From Perlabentimonas sp034003245 (GTDB lineage: Bacteria; Bacteroidota; Bacteroidia; Bacteroidales; Tenuifilaceae), in assembly GCA_034003245.1 (NCBI GenBank), contig JAVEYY010000017.1, forward strand, positions 1 through 64,000: a DNA stretch of 64,000 nt, written 5' to 3'. Below are positions 1 through 8,436 of the stretch, one piece after another. The notes beneath the pieces were generated by a model. It worked only from the letters and a program-made list of their open reading frames with translations. It did no database searches and was not told where the DNA came from. How positions within the stretch are numbered: position 1 is the first letter of the stretch; every line of letters begins with the position of its first letter. The translations under genes and the position numbers were made by a program.

Positions 1-1085
1 ACGGTAGCTCCACTGCAAAAACTCTGAGGTGACACCAATTCAATTTGTGGGAGTTCAAAAGCAACCGTATTCACAGCTGTGCGGGTAGAGCTAACACATC
101 CTGTAGTAGTGTTTTTCGACTGAGCATAATAGGTTGCATTGTAATAGGGAAGAGTTACTGAACCCGAAAGAGCACTACCCCCGCTGGAATTACTAAACCA
201 TTCAACAACGCTGCCACTAGGAGGAACTGCGTAAACGCTAGACAGAGGCGTTGCTCCACAAAACTCCTGCTCCCATGAATGGGATGTTGGCTTGGCTGGT
301 CTTGGATTTATTGTTGCAACTACTGGTGAACGAGGGGTTGATACGCATCCATTATGAACTGCTTCAGCGTAGTATGTAGTTGTTGAAGAAATTACAGGGG
401 TATTGTATGTGTTTCCTGTCGCCAAAATGCTACCACCCGAAGCTACACTATACCAACTAATTGTACCTGCACTCGGGGTAGCGCTTATCGATACAGAAGC
501 AGAACCACACGAACTACCTGGCGTTACACTTGTTATGGTTGGAGGAGTGCAATTACCCGCCTGTGTAACGGTTACAAAAAAATCACCTCCTATAGTTATG
601 GTTGCGGATCGACTTGCCCCAGAATTGGATTGAGGCGTAATTGTTAGCCCCGAAGGTGATTTAACAATAGTTATCCAAGAAGCACTGGTTGAATAAGTCC
701 AATTTGTACAAAGCTGTATTGGATCATCAAGAATAATCCCTGTTTCTGGGTCAAGTCCAGGGGGTAAGAGTATGGTTTGCAATTCACTAGCAACCACAGA
801 CACAAAACTACTTCCAGGGTTTGTGGCCGAAAAGGAAAGAGAGGAGGGTGTTACGCTTGTAACAACACAGCCAATTGCCGAATTTACTAAACTTGTTTCT
901 TCCCTGATATTTTTAAGGAGGAACTCACTTGAAGAATCATTACCATAAACCTTACTATTATGGCCCAGACAAAATGCAATGGCTAAAGTAACAACCAAAT
1001 AATTCTTTACTATTACTGAACCATTTAGGAGAAATGTAAACATCAGGCTGAAAGTTTTAGATATAAAACAATATTTTGGATTCAT
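1..1085 (-). CDS. Partial secreted BACON/Ig-like repeat protein (3' end outside window)
   Basis: Read by eye from the ATG at 1085-1083, the minus strand stays open to base 1, so about 361 N-terminal residues are visible and the rest lies beyond the left edge. A hydrophobic, signal-like stretch covers roughly the first 50 residues. A BACON-like segment follows (SASWITI, then SARSATITI-type strands), then Ig-like modules with a conserved pattern of 'W-Y/F-S... GG... Y... TTYYA' (for example TISWYSVASGGS, TTTYYAEAV). Such modules occur in large Bacteroidota cell-surface proteins, often ahead of YD/RHS repeats or a T9SS sorting domain. The upstream YD-repeat ORF ends only 26 bp away, so the two may be co-transcribed. 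Function beyond surface exposure is not known. Confidence 0.72.
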   Translation of the reverse strand, partial: MNPKYCFISKTFSLMFTFLLNGSVIVKNYLVVTLAIAFCLGHNSKVYGNDSSSEFLLKNIREETSLVNSAIGCVVTSVTPSSLSFSATNPGSSFVSVVASELQTILLPPGLDPETGIILDDPIQLCTNWTYSTSASWITIVKSPSGLTITPQSNSGASRSATITIGGDFFVTVTQAGNCTPPTITSVTPGSSCGSASVSISATPSAGTISWYSVASGGSILATGNTYNTPVISSTTTYYAEAVHNGCVSTPRSPVVATINPRPAKPTSHSWEQEFCGATPLSSVYAVPPSGSVVEWFSNSSGGSALSGSVTLPYYNATYYAQSKNTTTGCVSSTRTAVNTVAFELPQIELVSPQSFCSGAT

Positions 1086-1111
1086 ATCTTTATATTGTTC
1101 AGGTTAAATAT

Positions 1112-1762
1112 TTAGTATTGGATAGTAATATGTGGTGGTGTATATGTTGAAATAATATTAAAGGGAGGAAACTCCTGCAATGATTTTACTGTAATCTCTA
1201 ACCCACTTAGGTCGGTCTCAAGTACTGTATTTATCCTTTCAGCCGTTATGCCATTCAAATCACTACTAAAAAGAATGTTGTTAAAAACACCCGCTCTGTT
1301 AATATCCTCTGGTAGATTTGATATAATTTTACCCATTATAGTCGATGGTGTATCAGTTTCAACCACCGTTACATAGAACGGAACATCCAATATAACACCA
1401 GTTATATTGTCTTTTACCCTTAATTCACCTTCTACAGTTCCACTCTGAAATTGGCTTATCCTATCAATCCCGCCATATTCATCTAAACTAGTAACGTACC
1501 ACCCAACGCTGTAAGAAAAAACAAAATTCCTCAATGTAACACCGTTGAAGGGTGGGGTAATATTCGTAATAGAACCATTATTCCTTCCAAAATTATAGTC
1601 GTAAAATTTCAATACTTTTCCATTATGGTCTAATACACTCTTTAATCGATTAAACCCATCGTAATCGTAATAAGTTGTAACACCATTCATATCGGTTTGT
1701 GCTACAACCCCAACCAGCGCAAGGCAATTTGCCTTATCTTTGCAGTACGAGACCAACAGCAT
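1112..1762 (-). CDS. 3' part of a YD-repeat protein, truncated at the RHS junction
   Basis: The first about 24 codons look like non-native sequence. A recognisable YD repeat then begins (TYYDYDGFNRLKSVLDHNGKV), which is normally deep inside a DUF6443/YD-type cell-surface protein. The remaining 150 residues form an AT-rich tail without known motifs (contains ITNITPPFNG and VTVVETDTPS). The apparent ATG at 1762 lies inside the oppositely oriented RHS reading frame, so it is probably not a real start. I read this as the C-terminal remnant of a longer gene whose 5' part was removed or inverted away at about 1690-1735. The next gene starts 26 bp downstream on the same strand. Possibly not expressed. 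Confidence 0.55.
   Translation of the reverse strand: MLLVSYCKDKANCLALVGVVAQTDMNGVTTYYDYDGFNRLKSVLDHNGKVLKFYDYNFGRNNGSITNITPPFNGVTLRNFVFSYSVGWYVTSLDEYGGIDRISQFQSGTVEGELRVKDNITGVILDVPFYVTVVETDTPSTIMGKIISNLPEDINRAGVFNNILFSSDLNGITAERINTVLETDLSGLEITVKSLQEFPPFNIISTYTPPHITIQY
1721..1735. repeat. 15-bp palindrome at the head-to-head RHS/YD junction
   Basis: AAGGCAA-T-TTGCCTT is a perfect 7-bp inverted repeat with a 1-bp centre. It lies exactly where homology switches: RHS protein sequence can be followed on the plus strand from about 1722 (QFALSLQYET), and YD-repeat sequence on the minus strand from about 1690. It may be a recombination footprint, or only a coincidence of coding sequence. Confidence 0.45.
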
Positions 1763-3320
1763 GGGAGCACTACCTCAGTACAACGGCAACATTAGCGCCA
1801 TCCAGTGGCGCACGCCTGGTGGCACAGGAGCCATAAGCACCAGCATTCAGGGGTATGCCTACGCGTACGATGGGATGAACCGGATGCTCACCGCCACCTA
1901 CGCCCAAGGCGCTACCGGAACCGTGAACAAAAACCTGTACAACGAGAGCGTTGGGGGGTACGACCTGAACGGCAACATCCTCTCGCTTACCCGAAGAAAG
2001 GCAGGGGTGGTAGAGGATAATCTAACCTACACCTACCAGGGCAACAGGCTTACCAGCGTAAACGATGCGGCCAACGACAACGTGCTCTTCACCGAGGTCT
2101 CGCAATCTGGGGTGGAGTACGAATACGATAACAACGGGAATATGACCAAGGACCTAAACCGTCGTGCAGGTGTAAAGTATAACGTGTTAAACCTTCCCTC
2201 AGAGGTGTATAACCTCGATACGCTGCAGAACAAGATACAGTACATTTACTCCGCGACTGGGGCTAAACTGGCCAAGGAGGCTAATGTAGCAGGAACCATC
2301 GAAAAAAGGTACTACGCCGGTAGCTTTGAGTACGACAAAGACAAGAACCTAAGGCTTATCCACACCCCCGAGGGGCAGGTGGAGGTTGAAGGACAAGGAG
2401 CTAGCCGAACCTTCGCCTATACCTACTACCTGAAAGACCACCTGGGAAATACCCGCGTGATGTTCGATGGCGACGGGGACGTTACGCAGGTGGCCGACTA
2501 CTACCCCTTTGGCGGCAGGCACACCCCAGCCACCCTAGGCGGCAGCAACAAGTATTTGTACAACGGCAAAGAAGTGCAAGAGGAGTTGGGGCTGGGTTGG
2601 TACGATTACGGGGCACGCTTCTACGACCCGCAGATCGCCCGCTGGCACGTGAAGGACCCCCTGATGGAGTGGCACTTCAGCCAGACGCCCTACCACTACT
2701 GCCTGAATAATCCGATTAATTTTACTGACCCTTTTGGCCTTGATACTTTAAGAGTGAATTCAGATGGGGTGCCCGAAGCCGATATAGCCCCTGTTACTAT
2801 AAAAGGCGAAAGGCCATCCTGGGTAGTAAGAACTTTGCGTAGAATAGGGAGAGCATTAGCCACTTCTGATGATGCTTTCTCCGGCACGCCTCCGGATTAC
2901 ATTGAGAAAACTGTTGAAAGAGGTTATAATTGGTGGTTACCTGACAGCAAGGATCCAATGGGGATTCGGAACGTAATTTCTCGTGATAATCCTGATAGAG
3001 ACAAATATCTAAGAAGTGAAAAGCAATCCACTGGTCAGAGGGAGTCGAGCACATCAAGGCCTAGAGGAACTACCGACAGGGAAATAAAGGATGCGACGGG
3101 GGATAACACAGATGCTAGTGGGAAGCCTATTAATGAATCAGACTATTTTATACCGACAACTCTACCTGAAGGTACACATATTCCAACCAGAAACGGTTCA
3201 GAACCTTATCAGAAAGGAGACACTTTATACCTCGACAGCATACCCAAAGGAGGAACGACTGAAGGGTATAGAGGGTACTATAAATACTGGAGGATACAGA
3301 ATGCAAACAGAAAAAAATAA
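1740..3320 (+). CDS. RHS repeat-associated core protein, 5'-truncated, with variable C-terminal tip
   Basis: The frame opens with a TTG and reads straight into RHS sequence (LQYETNSMGALPQYNGNIS), so the N-terminal signal and repeat region are missing. YD-type repeats follow (YAYDGMNRM, YEYDNNGNMTKD). The conserved RHS core is at residues about 215-325 (YYLKDHLGNTRVMFD, YYPFGGRH, YDYGARFYDPQIARWHVKDP). After DPFGLD at about residue 333 the GC content drops sharply, and a roughly 190-residue tip of unrecognised type follows. In this family the tip is often a swappable effector domain; I cannot assign one here. The end lies close to a lipoprotein gene. With no visible secretion signal this may be a silent cassette or pseudogene. 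Confidence 0.7.
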   Translation: MQYETNSMGALPQYNGNISAIQWRTPGGTGAISTSIQGYAYAYDGMNRMLTATYAQGATGTVNKNLYNESVGGYDLNGNILSLTRRKAGVVEDNLTYTYQGNRLTSVNDAANDNVLFTEVSQSGVEYEYDNNGNMTKDLNRRAGVKYNVLNLPSEVYNLDTLQNKIQYIYSATGAKLAKEANVAGTIEKRYYAGSFEYDKDKNLRLIHTPEGQVEVEGQGASRTFAYTYYLKDHLGNTRVMFDGDGDVTQVADYYPFGGRHTPATLGGSNKYLYNGKEVQEELGLGWYDYGARFYDPQIARWHVKDPLMEWHFSQTPYHYCLNNPINFTDPFGLDTLRVNSDGVPEADIAPVTIKGERPSWVVRTLRRIGRALATSDDAFSGTPPDYIEKTVERGYNWWLPDSKDPMGIRNVISRDNPDRDKYLRSEKQSTGQRESSTSRPRGTTDREIKDATGDNTDASGKPINESDYFIPTTLPEGTHIPTRNGSEPYQKGDTLYLDSIPKGGTTEGYRGYYKYWRIQNANRKK

Positions 3321-3324
3321 TAAT

Positions 3325-4146
3325 ATGAAAGTTAATAGATTGCTGGTTGTTTGCTTTACAACTATTTTTTTATTTCTTTTCAGTTGTAAGTCGAGTTACG
3401 AGAAATACACCTATTATGATAATGGAAGTATCCATGAGAAATTTGTTTTCCCAACAAAGGAAGACAAAAAAACAATGAAGAACTATGAAGGAACTTTGTT
3501 TTATCCAAATGGGAATATAAAGTATCGGATAAGAAAGAAGAATGGACTTACACAGGGTGAATACATCACGTATTATGAGCAAGGTACTATAAGAACTATA
3601 ACTATGTACGATAAAGACACAATACATGGTGTGCACAAGGGTTTTTCCGATAGCGGTGAATTAGTAGAAGAATCTTTGTATCTAAAGGGGGAACACCTTT
3701 TTAAGATGGAAGCATATAATGCTAATTCTCATTCTGTTAACTTTTATTACTTCATTGAAGATAATGCCAAAGACGAAATTGGACGAATTATTTATAAGAG
3801 TTCTGGGGAGCTGGACACATTAAATTCTTTTTACTACTTAGCAGAAGGTCCAGACACAATCTCATTCAATGAAAAGTATTGCTTGCATGTTTCTATTTAC
3901 ACATTTGATATTAAGAACTACATTAAAGAAGCTGTATTTGGGGAATTTGATAAAACTTTTGAAATTCGAGATTCAACAGATTTTGCATTTTTAAATAGCG
4001 AAAATAACCACTTAACCTTTTGTTTTAAACCTTCTAAAAAAGGTAGAAACTTTGTAGTCGGTAAAATACACGTGCAAAACCTTCCGTTTTCAAAAGAAGA
4101 ACTTGATAGGGATTTTATCGTATTTAAAGATTTTTTTGTAAGATAG
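3325..4146 (+). CDS. MORN-type repeat lipoprotein, possible partner of the RHS tip
   Basis: A 273-residue protein starting MKVNRLL, with a short hydrophobic stretch ending in the lipobox LFSC at residues about 18-21, so it is likely lipid-anchored. Repeats of the toxin_MORN/variant type follow: YYDNGSIHEKF, LFYPNGNIKYR, YYEQGTIRTIT, FSDSGELVEES. The start at 3325 lies 4 bp after the RHS stop. An alternative ATG at 3301 has GGAGG 7 bp upstream but would overlap the RHS gene by 20 bp. MORN-repeat proteins of this type are often found directly downstream of RHS tips in Bacteroidota, where an immunity role has been proposed; that role is inferred here from position only. Low GC like the RHS tip. 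Confidence 0.7.
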   Translation: MKVNRLLVVCFTTIFLFLFSCKSSYEKYTYYDNGSIHEKFVFPTKEDKKTMKNYEGTLFYPNGNIKYRIRKKNGLTQGEYITYYEQGTIRTITMYDKDTIHGVHKGFSDSGELVEESLYLKGEHLFKMEAYNANSHSVNFYYFIEDNAKDEIGRIIYKSSGELDTLNSFYYLAEGPDTISFNEKYCLHVSIYTFDIKNYIKEAVFGEFDKTFEIRDSTDFAFLNSENNHLTFCFKPSKKGRNFVVGKIHVQNLPFSKEELDRDFIVFKDFFVR

Positions 4147-4194
4147 ACCGTTTGGTAAACTGCGATTTGCAACCGGCTACTTAAATAAAAAGCG

Positions 4195-4224
4195 AAACCC
4201 GCCAGTTTTTGGGCGGGTTTTGTT
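4195..4224 (+). terminator. Rho-independent terminator after the MORN lipoprotein
   Basis: Stem AAACCCGCC (4195-4203) / GGCGGGTTT (4212-4220) followed by TGTTTT. It is placed 48 bp after the lipoprotein stop. Confidence 0.75.
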
Positions 4225-4228
4225 TTAC

Positions 4229-4330
4229 TTGGTGGCGTAGGCTTGCCGAGCCATGGCATCCCTGAGCAGGCCGTCCAGGGTGTAGAGGATATTATCCCAG
4301 TTCGGCCAAGGCTGTAAAAATAAATAAGCG
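4229..4330 (-). pseudogene. Remnant of a gene 3' end, family not recognised
   Basis: The minus frame ending in TAA at 4231-4229 reads a protein-like tail: FAYLFLQPWPNWDNILYTL then DGLLRDAMARQAYATK. Its amino acid composition (W, D, R, Y) and local GC richness look like real coding sequence. Upstream it runs into the palindromic repeats at 4341, where coding character is lost. I read it as the last about 33 codons of a gene cut by insertion of the repeat. The family is unknown to me. Confidence 0.35.
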
Positions 4331-4340
4331 AAACGTGTTC

Positions 4341-4387
4341 GGCGGCGGTTCTACCGCCGTCGTTCTATTTATACAGGCATAGCCTGT
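4341..4387. repeat. Two-hairpin intergenic repeat, copy A
   Basis: GGCGGCGGT-(tct)-ACCGCCGTC followed 6-8 bp later by ACAGGC-ATA-GCCTGT. A related element with the same order of hairpins is at 4546-4592. Confidence 0.55.
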
Positions 4388-4399
4388 AATAACAAAAAA

Positions 4400-4420
4400 G
4401 GCTTAGGCGGAGCCTAAGCC
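4400..4420. repeat. Perfect hairpin next to copy A
   Basis: GGCTTAGGC-(gga)-GCCTAAGCC, a 9-bp perfect stem with a 3-base loop. There is no T-run, so it is more likely part of the repeat than a terminator. Confidence 0.5.
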
Positions 4421-4545
4421 TAACGTTATGCACGGTAATTTCAAAAAACAACCCTGATGCTGCAGGCTTTAGGGTTTTTCTTTATAAAGGAAACCTTTTC
4501 CCGAACCTGCCTGGTGAACCGTTTACCCAGATTGAAACGCCGTTG

Positions 4546-4592
4546 GGCGGCGGTTGCACCGCCGTCCGATTATGTGACAAGGCTTAGCCTTG
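4546..4592. repeat. Two-hairpin intergenic repeat, copy B
   Basis: GGCGGCGGT-(tgc)-ACCGCCGTC, then CAAGGC-TTA-GCCTTG. The first hairpin is nearly identical to copy A; the second keeps position and shape but differs in sequence, which points to compensatory change. Confidence 0.55.
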
Positions 4593-4695
4593 GGAATGAT
4601 AAACGCGAAGCCCGCCTTTTTAAGCGGATTTTGTTGCCTTTTGCAGCCATTTACTTGACGTTGGAATGTCCGTCAAAAAGATGACGGACAGCCTG

Positions 4696-4716
4696 CCCCG
4701 ATTCTTTTTATCGGGG
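4696..4716. terminator. Hairpin CCCCGAT/ATCGGGG
   Basis: Stem CCCCGAT (4696-4702) / ATCGGGG (4710-4716) around TCTTTTT. No strong T-tract follows on either side, so termination is uncertain. Confidence 0.35.
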
Positions 4717-4884
4717 ATTCCAAGTCTTGCTACTCTTAACTTTCCATTCTACCTGTCGGAAATTCATAGAGCAAATCTAAAGGTAGACAGGCGTTCCGAC
4801 GAAGGAGGATCATGGAAACGTTAAGAATCCCGTTAATCCGAGGCTATCAGATTACAACGTTTGGCAGCACGGCAAAGGACAAAG

Positions 4885-5505
4885 CTACTCGCTCCAGCCT
4901 TTAGGCTTTTTAAGTACAAATCCATCCTTTTTTGTCACCTTATCAGGGAGTTGACTGTCGAGTAACTTTTTCCGTCCAATTACCATTGACCCTTTTGCTA
5001 CCATTGCTATCGATGCATTGTGCCTTTTTGGCGGGAAGGTTACAAATACCCTCTTGCTCTTAAAGAGACTGTGAATCTCTCTAATGGGTGGAACCAAATC
5101 GCTGTCACCCGAAATCAGCATTGCCATATCATATTTATCCTTATAGGCATCAATAAGCATATGAGTAGCAATATTAACATCTGTCATCTTCTCGTTATAA
5201 GTTGCCCATATATTTCCACAACGTGTACACTCAATACTGTTAGACTGATAATGTCCATAATAAATATTTGCTCCTTTACATTCAAGGGCTTCCAAATAGG
5301 TAGATTGCCTCTTTTGCTTATCAGGATTATTACTCACTCTACTTGTGAAGTAATTCAGCTCAACCAGTTCCTGGTGTGGCTTTAAGAGGTTGTTTGACAA
5401 TAACATTAGGTCTAGCCATCTATACATCTCAAGACCCGCTTCCTTTAATCCAAAATACAGATTAAAACCATCCACATAAACTACTACACGTTCTTTTTTT
5501 GTCAT
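4885..5505 (-). CDS. NYN-domain (PIN-like, LabA/DUF88-type) protein
   Basis: 206 residues. The N-terminal YVDGFNLYFGL (residues about 10-20) and the later acidic motifs EKMTDVNIATHMLIDAY (about 104-120) and MAMLISGDSDLVPPI (about 127-141) are the metal-binding signature of the NYN branch of PIN-like nucleases. A CTRCG pair sits at about residues 93-97. Members probably act on RNA, but the substrate of this one is unknown. The start ATG at 5505 gives a compact domain with no N-terminal extension. It stands alone on the minus strand, downstream of the type III restriction genes and separated from res by 381 bp with a terminator between, so it is probably its own transcription unit. Confidence 0.85.
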   Translation of the reverse strand: MTKKERVVVYVDGFNLYFGLKEAGLEMYRWLDLMLLSNNLLKPHQELVELNYFTSRVSNNPDKQKRQSTYLEALECKGANIYYGHYQSNSIECTRCGNIWATYNEKMTDVNIATHMLIDAYKDKYDMAMLISGDSDLVPPIREIHSLFKSKRVFVTFPPKRHNASIAMVAKGSMVIGRKKLLDSQLPDKVTKKDGFVLKKPKGWSE

Positions 5506-5886
5506 TAAATTTGCAATTGTATTACAATTAGTTTATTTTTGTATTACCAAAAACATCACCAAGGATAGCATCTTTGGTCCGACGCCCCCAAAAGGGGCGT
5601 TTCTCTTTTCTGCTCTTTTCATACTCCAAAGTTAATATGTAGCTAGCTAATTATTAAAACCTTTTCGTTTGAAGAAATAAACATTCTAGCAAAGTTACCA
5701 ACAACCCTTTCGGGTTATGTGTCTAATATTCTGCACCTTAAACAACAGACACAGCATTACTCCTAATGTCTGCCTTAATGTGTCTACCTAATTTCGTATC
5801 ATTAAATTTCCAGTAATACTCTTTACAACTTCTATCATATTTTGATTTCTTCTAATCGAGTTAGAAAACAGGAATGGTTATCACTC
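5506..5886. other. 381-bp AT-rich spacer
   Basis: Holds a terminator hairpin at 5582-5606 and a weak AACCC/GGGTT hairpin at 5703-5716. No gene is seen. Confidence 0.5.
5582..5606 (+). terminator. Strong hairpin with T-rich tail
   Basis: ACGCCCC (5582-5588), loop CAAAA, GGGGCGT (5594-5600), then TTCTCTTTT. The T-rich side reads out on plus, where there is no gene just upstream; it may mark a former gene end. Confidence 0.5.
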
Positions 5887-8436
5887 TCACTCAAATATCC
5901 AATTAATCTTATTCTTCCACTCATCCTCAAATATTACTTGAAAGTTTACCTTTTTATCGGGGAAGTCGAGGTCTAGTTCTCTCCAGGGTAATTTGGTTCC
6001 TAGCTGGTTGCATAGTTCAAAAACATCCTGCTTGTAGGTCGTATCCTCGTTTTTAAGGTGCAAACCCTTTGTTTCCAGAACATACACATTGCCATAATCT
6101 TGCTCGCTAACCGTGTTTATCTCGGAGGCTATAAAGTCGGGGTAAATCTTATTCTTTTTCCAGCCCTGTATATGGTAATCCTGCTTCGACATATTCCTAT
6201 ACCACCAAAGCAGTTTCTCCTGCTTATCGAGGTAAATGGCTACCGATTTTTCGAGCTCGTTGATATTCTCTTCGGGAACCTGATCGAATAGGCTTCGCTG
6301 TATGGCCGTATTATCATCCCTAATCAACTGCCTATTGCTTCTTACCTTGATGCGAGGGGGAATTGAGAATCCACCCTCACTGGTGATAAGGAAAAAGTGT
6401 AGCTTTTTCTCGTTCACCAGCCTCTTAAACACCTTTTCGGCAGCCTGATCTCTCTCTTTCTCTAAGAGTTTTTTTAGCTCCTCGATAATGTACACAAAGT
6501 TTGACGAAACCGTTTCCTCGTCGTATTTATCACGGAATAGCTTAATAACCTTTTGCCCAATGGCATTACCAATCCAAGGGTTGGGTACAATATCAACTAT
6601 CTGCTTTGTAATAAAACTCTCGCTGATTTTCAATCTGCCAGATTTTTCAATTCGTCCCTTCTCCTTAACTAGTTCCTGTTCCTCATCGGATAACCCTAGC
6701 AGTATTTCTTGCTCTTGCTTTCGGATGTTCGACAATGATATATCTGTAATTTTGTCAATATTAAAATCCTCGTAGTCAATATGTCTCAATATATCTGCTT
6801 CAAAGCTAATATCACGCCATCCGCTTTCGGCCGATTCCTGAATTACAAACTTTGGCAGGTAAATTTTACCCTCAAACTTTTTGAATTTATCACGATATTG
6901 AAGAGTTCTTTCTCTTAGCGTTTCGCTACCAACATCATCGCTGCTATCCACGTTTATTCGACCTGCAATATCGCCTAAACCTTCGCTCTCAAGGTTCGAC
7001 TTTATTCCCTTAACCAAGGTAGCTGCATTCTGCCTAAAGGTGTAAACATAGCATTCGTCAAGCAATTGTGTTTTAGTCTTTTGGGCATATGGCTGGCGAA
7101 GGATTCTTCCTATAAGCTGGGTTATGCTGGTTTGCGAACTGGGGTTGGTTAGTATGGTAAGTATGTAGGCAAAAGGACAATCCCAGCCCTCCTGCAGTGC
7201 CTGTTTGGTTATAATATACCTAATAGGGCAATCCCTATCCAGCAAATCAATCCCCTCAATATCGTCCTTATCACTTGTTTTTATTGCAATGTGATCTTCG
7301 GGTACATTACATTTTTTAATCAGAAACTCCTTTACATCCTCGGAATGGATAAACTTACCATCACGCTGATCCTTGCCTGTGCGCTCAACCTGTATTAGAT
7401 TAATGGGGCGAATATATACACCGGTGTTCTGCTCAAAGGTGTTTGCAGTCTTTTCAAGCTGTTTCCGTTTTTCTATGGAGCAGAGCATTGTATCTCTCCA
7501 ATCGAGACTGGTTTTGTTGGTAAGATGTATATCCAGCTTAATCATCTCCTCCTCGTTAAGCTCACGACCCGTTATTTCAACCAGTTTGTTAGTTCCCCTT
7601 GGGGGTGTTGCCGAAAGTTCAACCACAATGGATGGGTTGAAATTACGAATGGTTTCACGTGCGTTAACGCTATAAGCCTTATGTCCTTCGTCAATTATGA
7701 CAATAGGTTTAAGGAGGCGAAGAGTGTTTCCCAGTGATGTTTTGGGCTGTAATAGATGAATTGCGCCCAGCGATTCTGTTTCTAGCTCAAGTCCAAGCGT
7801 TGTGTAGCAGTCAATATTTGGTACATCTTTAAGAAGTTTTGCATTTTGCTCAAAATTGTCCTCGGTAGGAAAAAAGTCGGTAAATCCCCCTGCATCCTGA
7901 AAAATCTTAAGCGTTTCCTTATTCTGCCTATTGGCAGAGGGTAGCATTAGCATAAGGATAACCAGGTTCTCCTGCACATCGAGGCGATTAAAATGGTCTG
8001 TTTTCTCCTTTATGAGCGTACGCCCTCCGCTTGAAATATCTAACGCTTGGCGATAGGGATGCTCCCTGTTTTTTAGGGTTAAAATGGTCTGTCGGTAAAT
8101 CTGAGTGGTTGGTACAATCCATAGCACCAAGCCTGTTTGCCTTTTAAGGTAGGTTTTGTTTATCAGGTCAATGGAATGGCAAGCCAAAAGGGTTTTTCCC
8201 CCTCCTGTTGGTACCTTGAGGTAGAACTCTGGCAAGGGTTCACCAATTCCGTTTTTGTTTGAGTGGTAAACAGCACCCACAGCCTTTTCCCAGGCCCTAC
8301 GAGGGAAATTGTAGTCCAGCGCCATTTCAGGGTCGAACTCAATGGCCTTTAAAAACTTCTCCCTAAACTCTGCCAATGCGCTCAGGTAGTCCTTTAGCCT
8401 TGCTACAACCTTTACTTGATAATCCTTTAGTTCCAT
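5887..8436 (-). CDS. res: Type III restriction enzyme, Res (helicase/endonuclease) subunit
   Basis: 849 residues. An SF2 helicase core is visible: Walker A PTGGGKT at 76-82, DEGH box (IVIIDEGHKAY, about residue 250), SAT motif (VELSATPP) and motif VI (QLIGRILRQPYA). The C-terminal part carries a PD-(D/E)xK-type nuclease signature (YPDFIASE followed by VLETKG). The protein works with the Mod subunit: ATP-driven movement along DNA from unmodified sites and cleavage after two complexes meet. The ATG at 8436 is chosen over a preceding in-frame TTG because it gives a 1-base overlap (TGATG) with the mod stop, typical of translational coupling. Length is within the usual range, and no frameshift is seen. 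Confidence 0.95.
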   Translation of the reverse strand: MELKDYQVKVVARLKDYLSALAEFREKFLKAIEFDPEMALDYNFPRRAWEKAVGAVYHSNKNGIGEPLPEFYLKVPTGGGKTLLACHSIDLINKTYLKRQTGLVLWIVPTTQIYRQTILTLKNREHPYRQALDISSGGRTLIKEKTDHFNRLDVQENLVILMLMLPSANRQNKETLKIFQDAGGFTDFFPTEDNFEQNAKLLKDVPNIDCYTTLGLELETESLGAIHLLQPKTSLGNTLRLLKPIVIIDEGHKAYSVNARETIRNFNPSIVVELSATPPRGTNKLVEITGRELNEEEMIKLDIHLTNKTSLDWRDTMLCSIEKRKQLEKTANTFEQNTGVYIRPINLIQVERTGKDQRDGKFIHSEDVKEFLIKKCNVPEDHIAIKTSDKDDIEGIDLLDRDCPIRYIITKQALQEGWDCPFAYILTILTNPSSQTSITQLIGRILRQPYAQKTKTQLLDECYVYTFRQNAATLVKGIKSNLESEGLGDIAGRINVDSSDDVGSETLRERTLQYRDKFKKFEGKIYLPKFVIQESAESGWRDISFEADILRHIDYEDFNIDKITDISLSNIRKQEQEILLGLSDEEQELVKEKGRIEKSGRLKISESFITKQIVDIVPNPWIGNAIGQKVIKLFRDKYDEETVSSNFVYIIEELKKLLEKERDQAAEKVFKRLVNEKKLHFFLITSEGGFSIPPRIKVRSNRQLIRDDNTAIQRSLFDQVPEENINELEKSVAIYLDKQEKLLWWYRNMSKQDYHIQGWKKNKIYPDFIASEINTVSEQDYGNVYVLETKGLHLKNEDTTYKQDVFELCNQLGTKLPWRELDLDFPDKKVNFQVIFEDEWKNKINWIFE

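Larger units (their letters stand above)
4147..4884. other. 738-bp spacer without an intact gene, rich in palindromes
   Basis: Contains a terminator at 4195-4224, a gene tail remnant at 4229-4330 (minus), two related two-hairpin repeats (4341-4387 and 4546-4592), a 9-bp hairpin GGCTTAGGC/GCCTAAGCC at 4400-4420 and another hairpin at 4696-4716. Short ORFs in it show no family features. Confidence 0.6.

Noticed and set aside
1735..1742. TATCTTTG as a promoter -7 box for the RHS fragment
   Set aside because: It lies inside the RHS-homologous reading frame (ALSLQYET) and has no TTG at the proper distance, so it is probably coincidental.
4414..4440. Integron attC-like sequence (GCCTAAC GTTATGC)
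   Set aside because: It matches the core-site pattern only in part, lacks the paired second core at the right distance, and no integron integrase is present.
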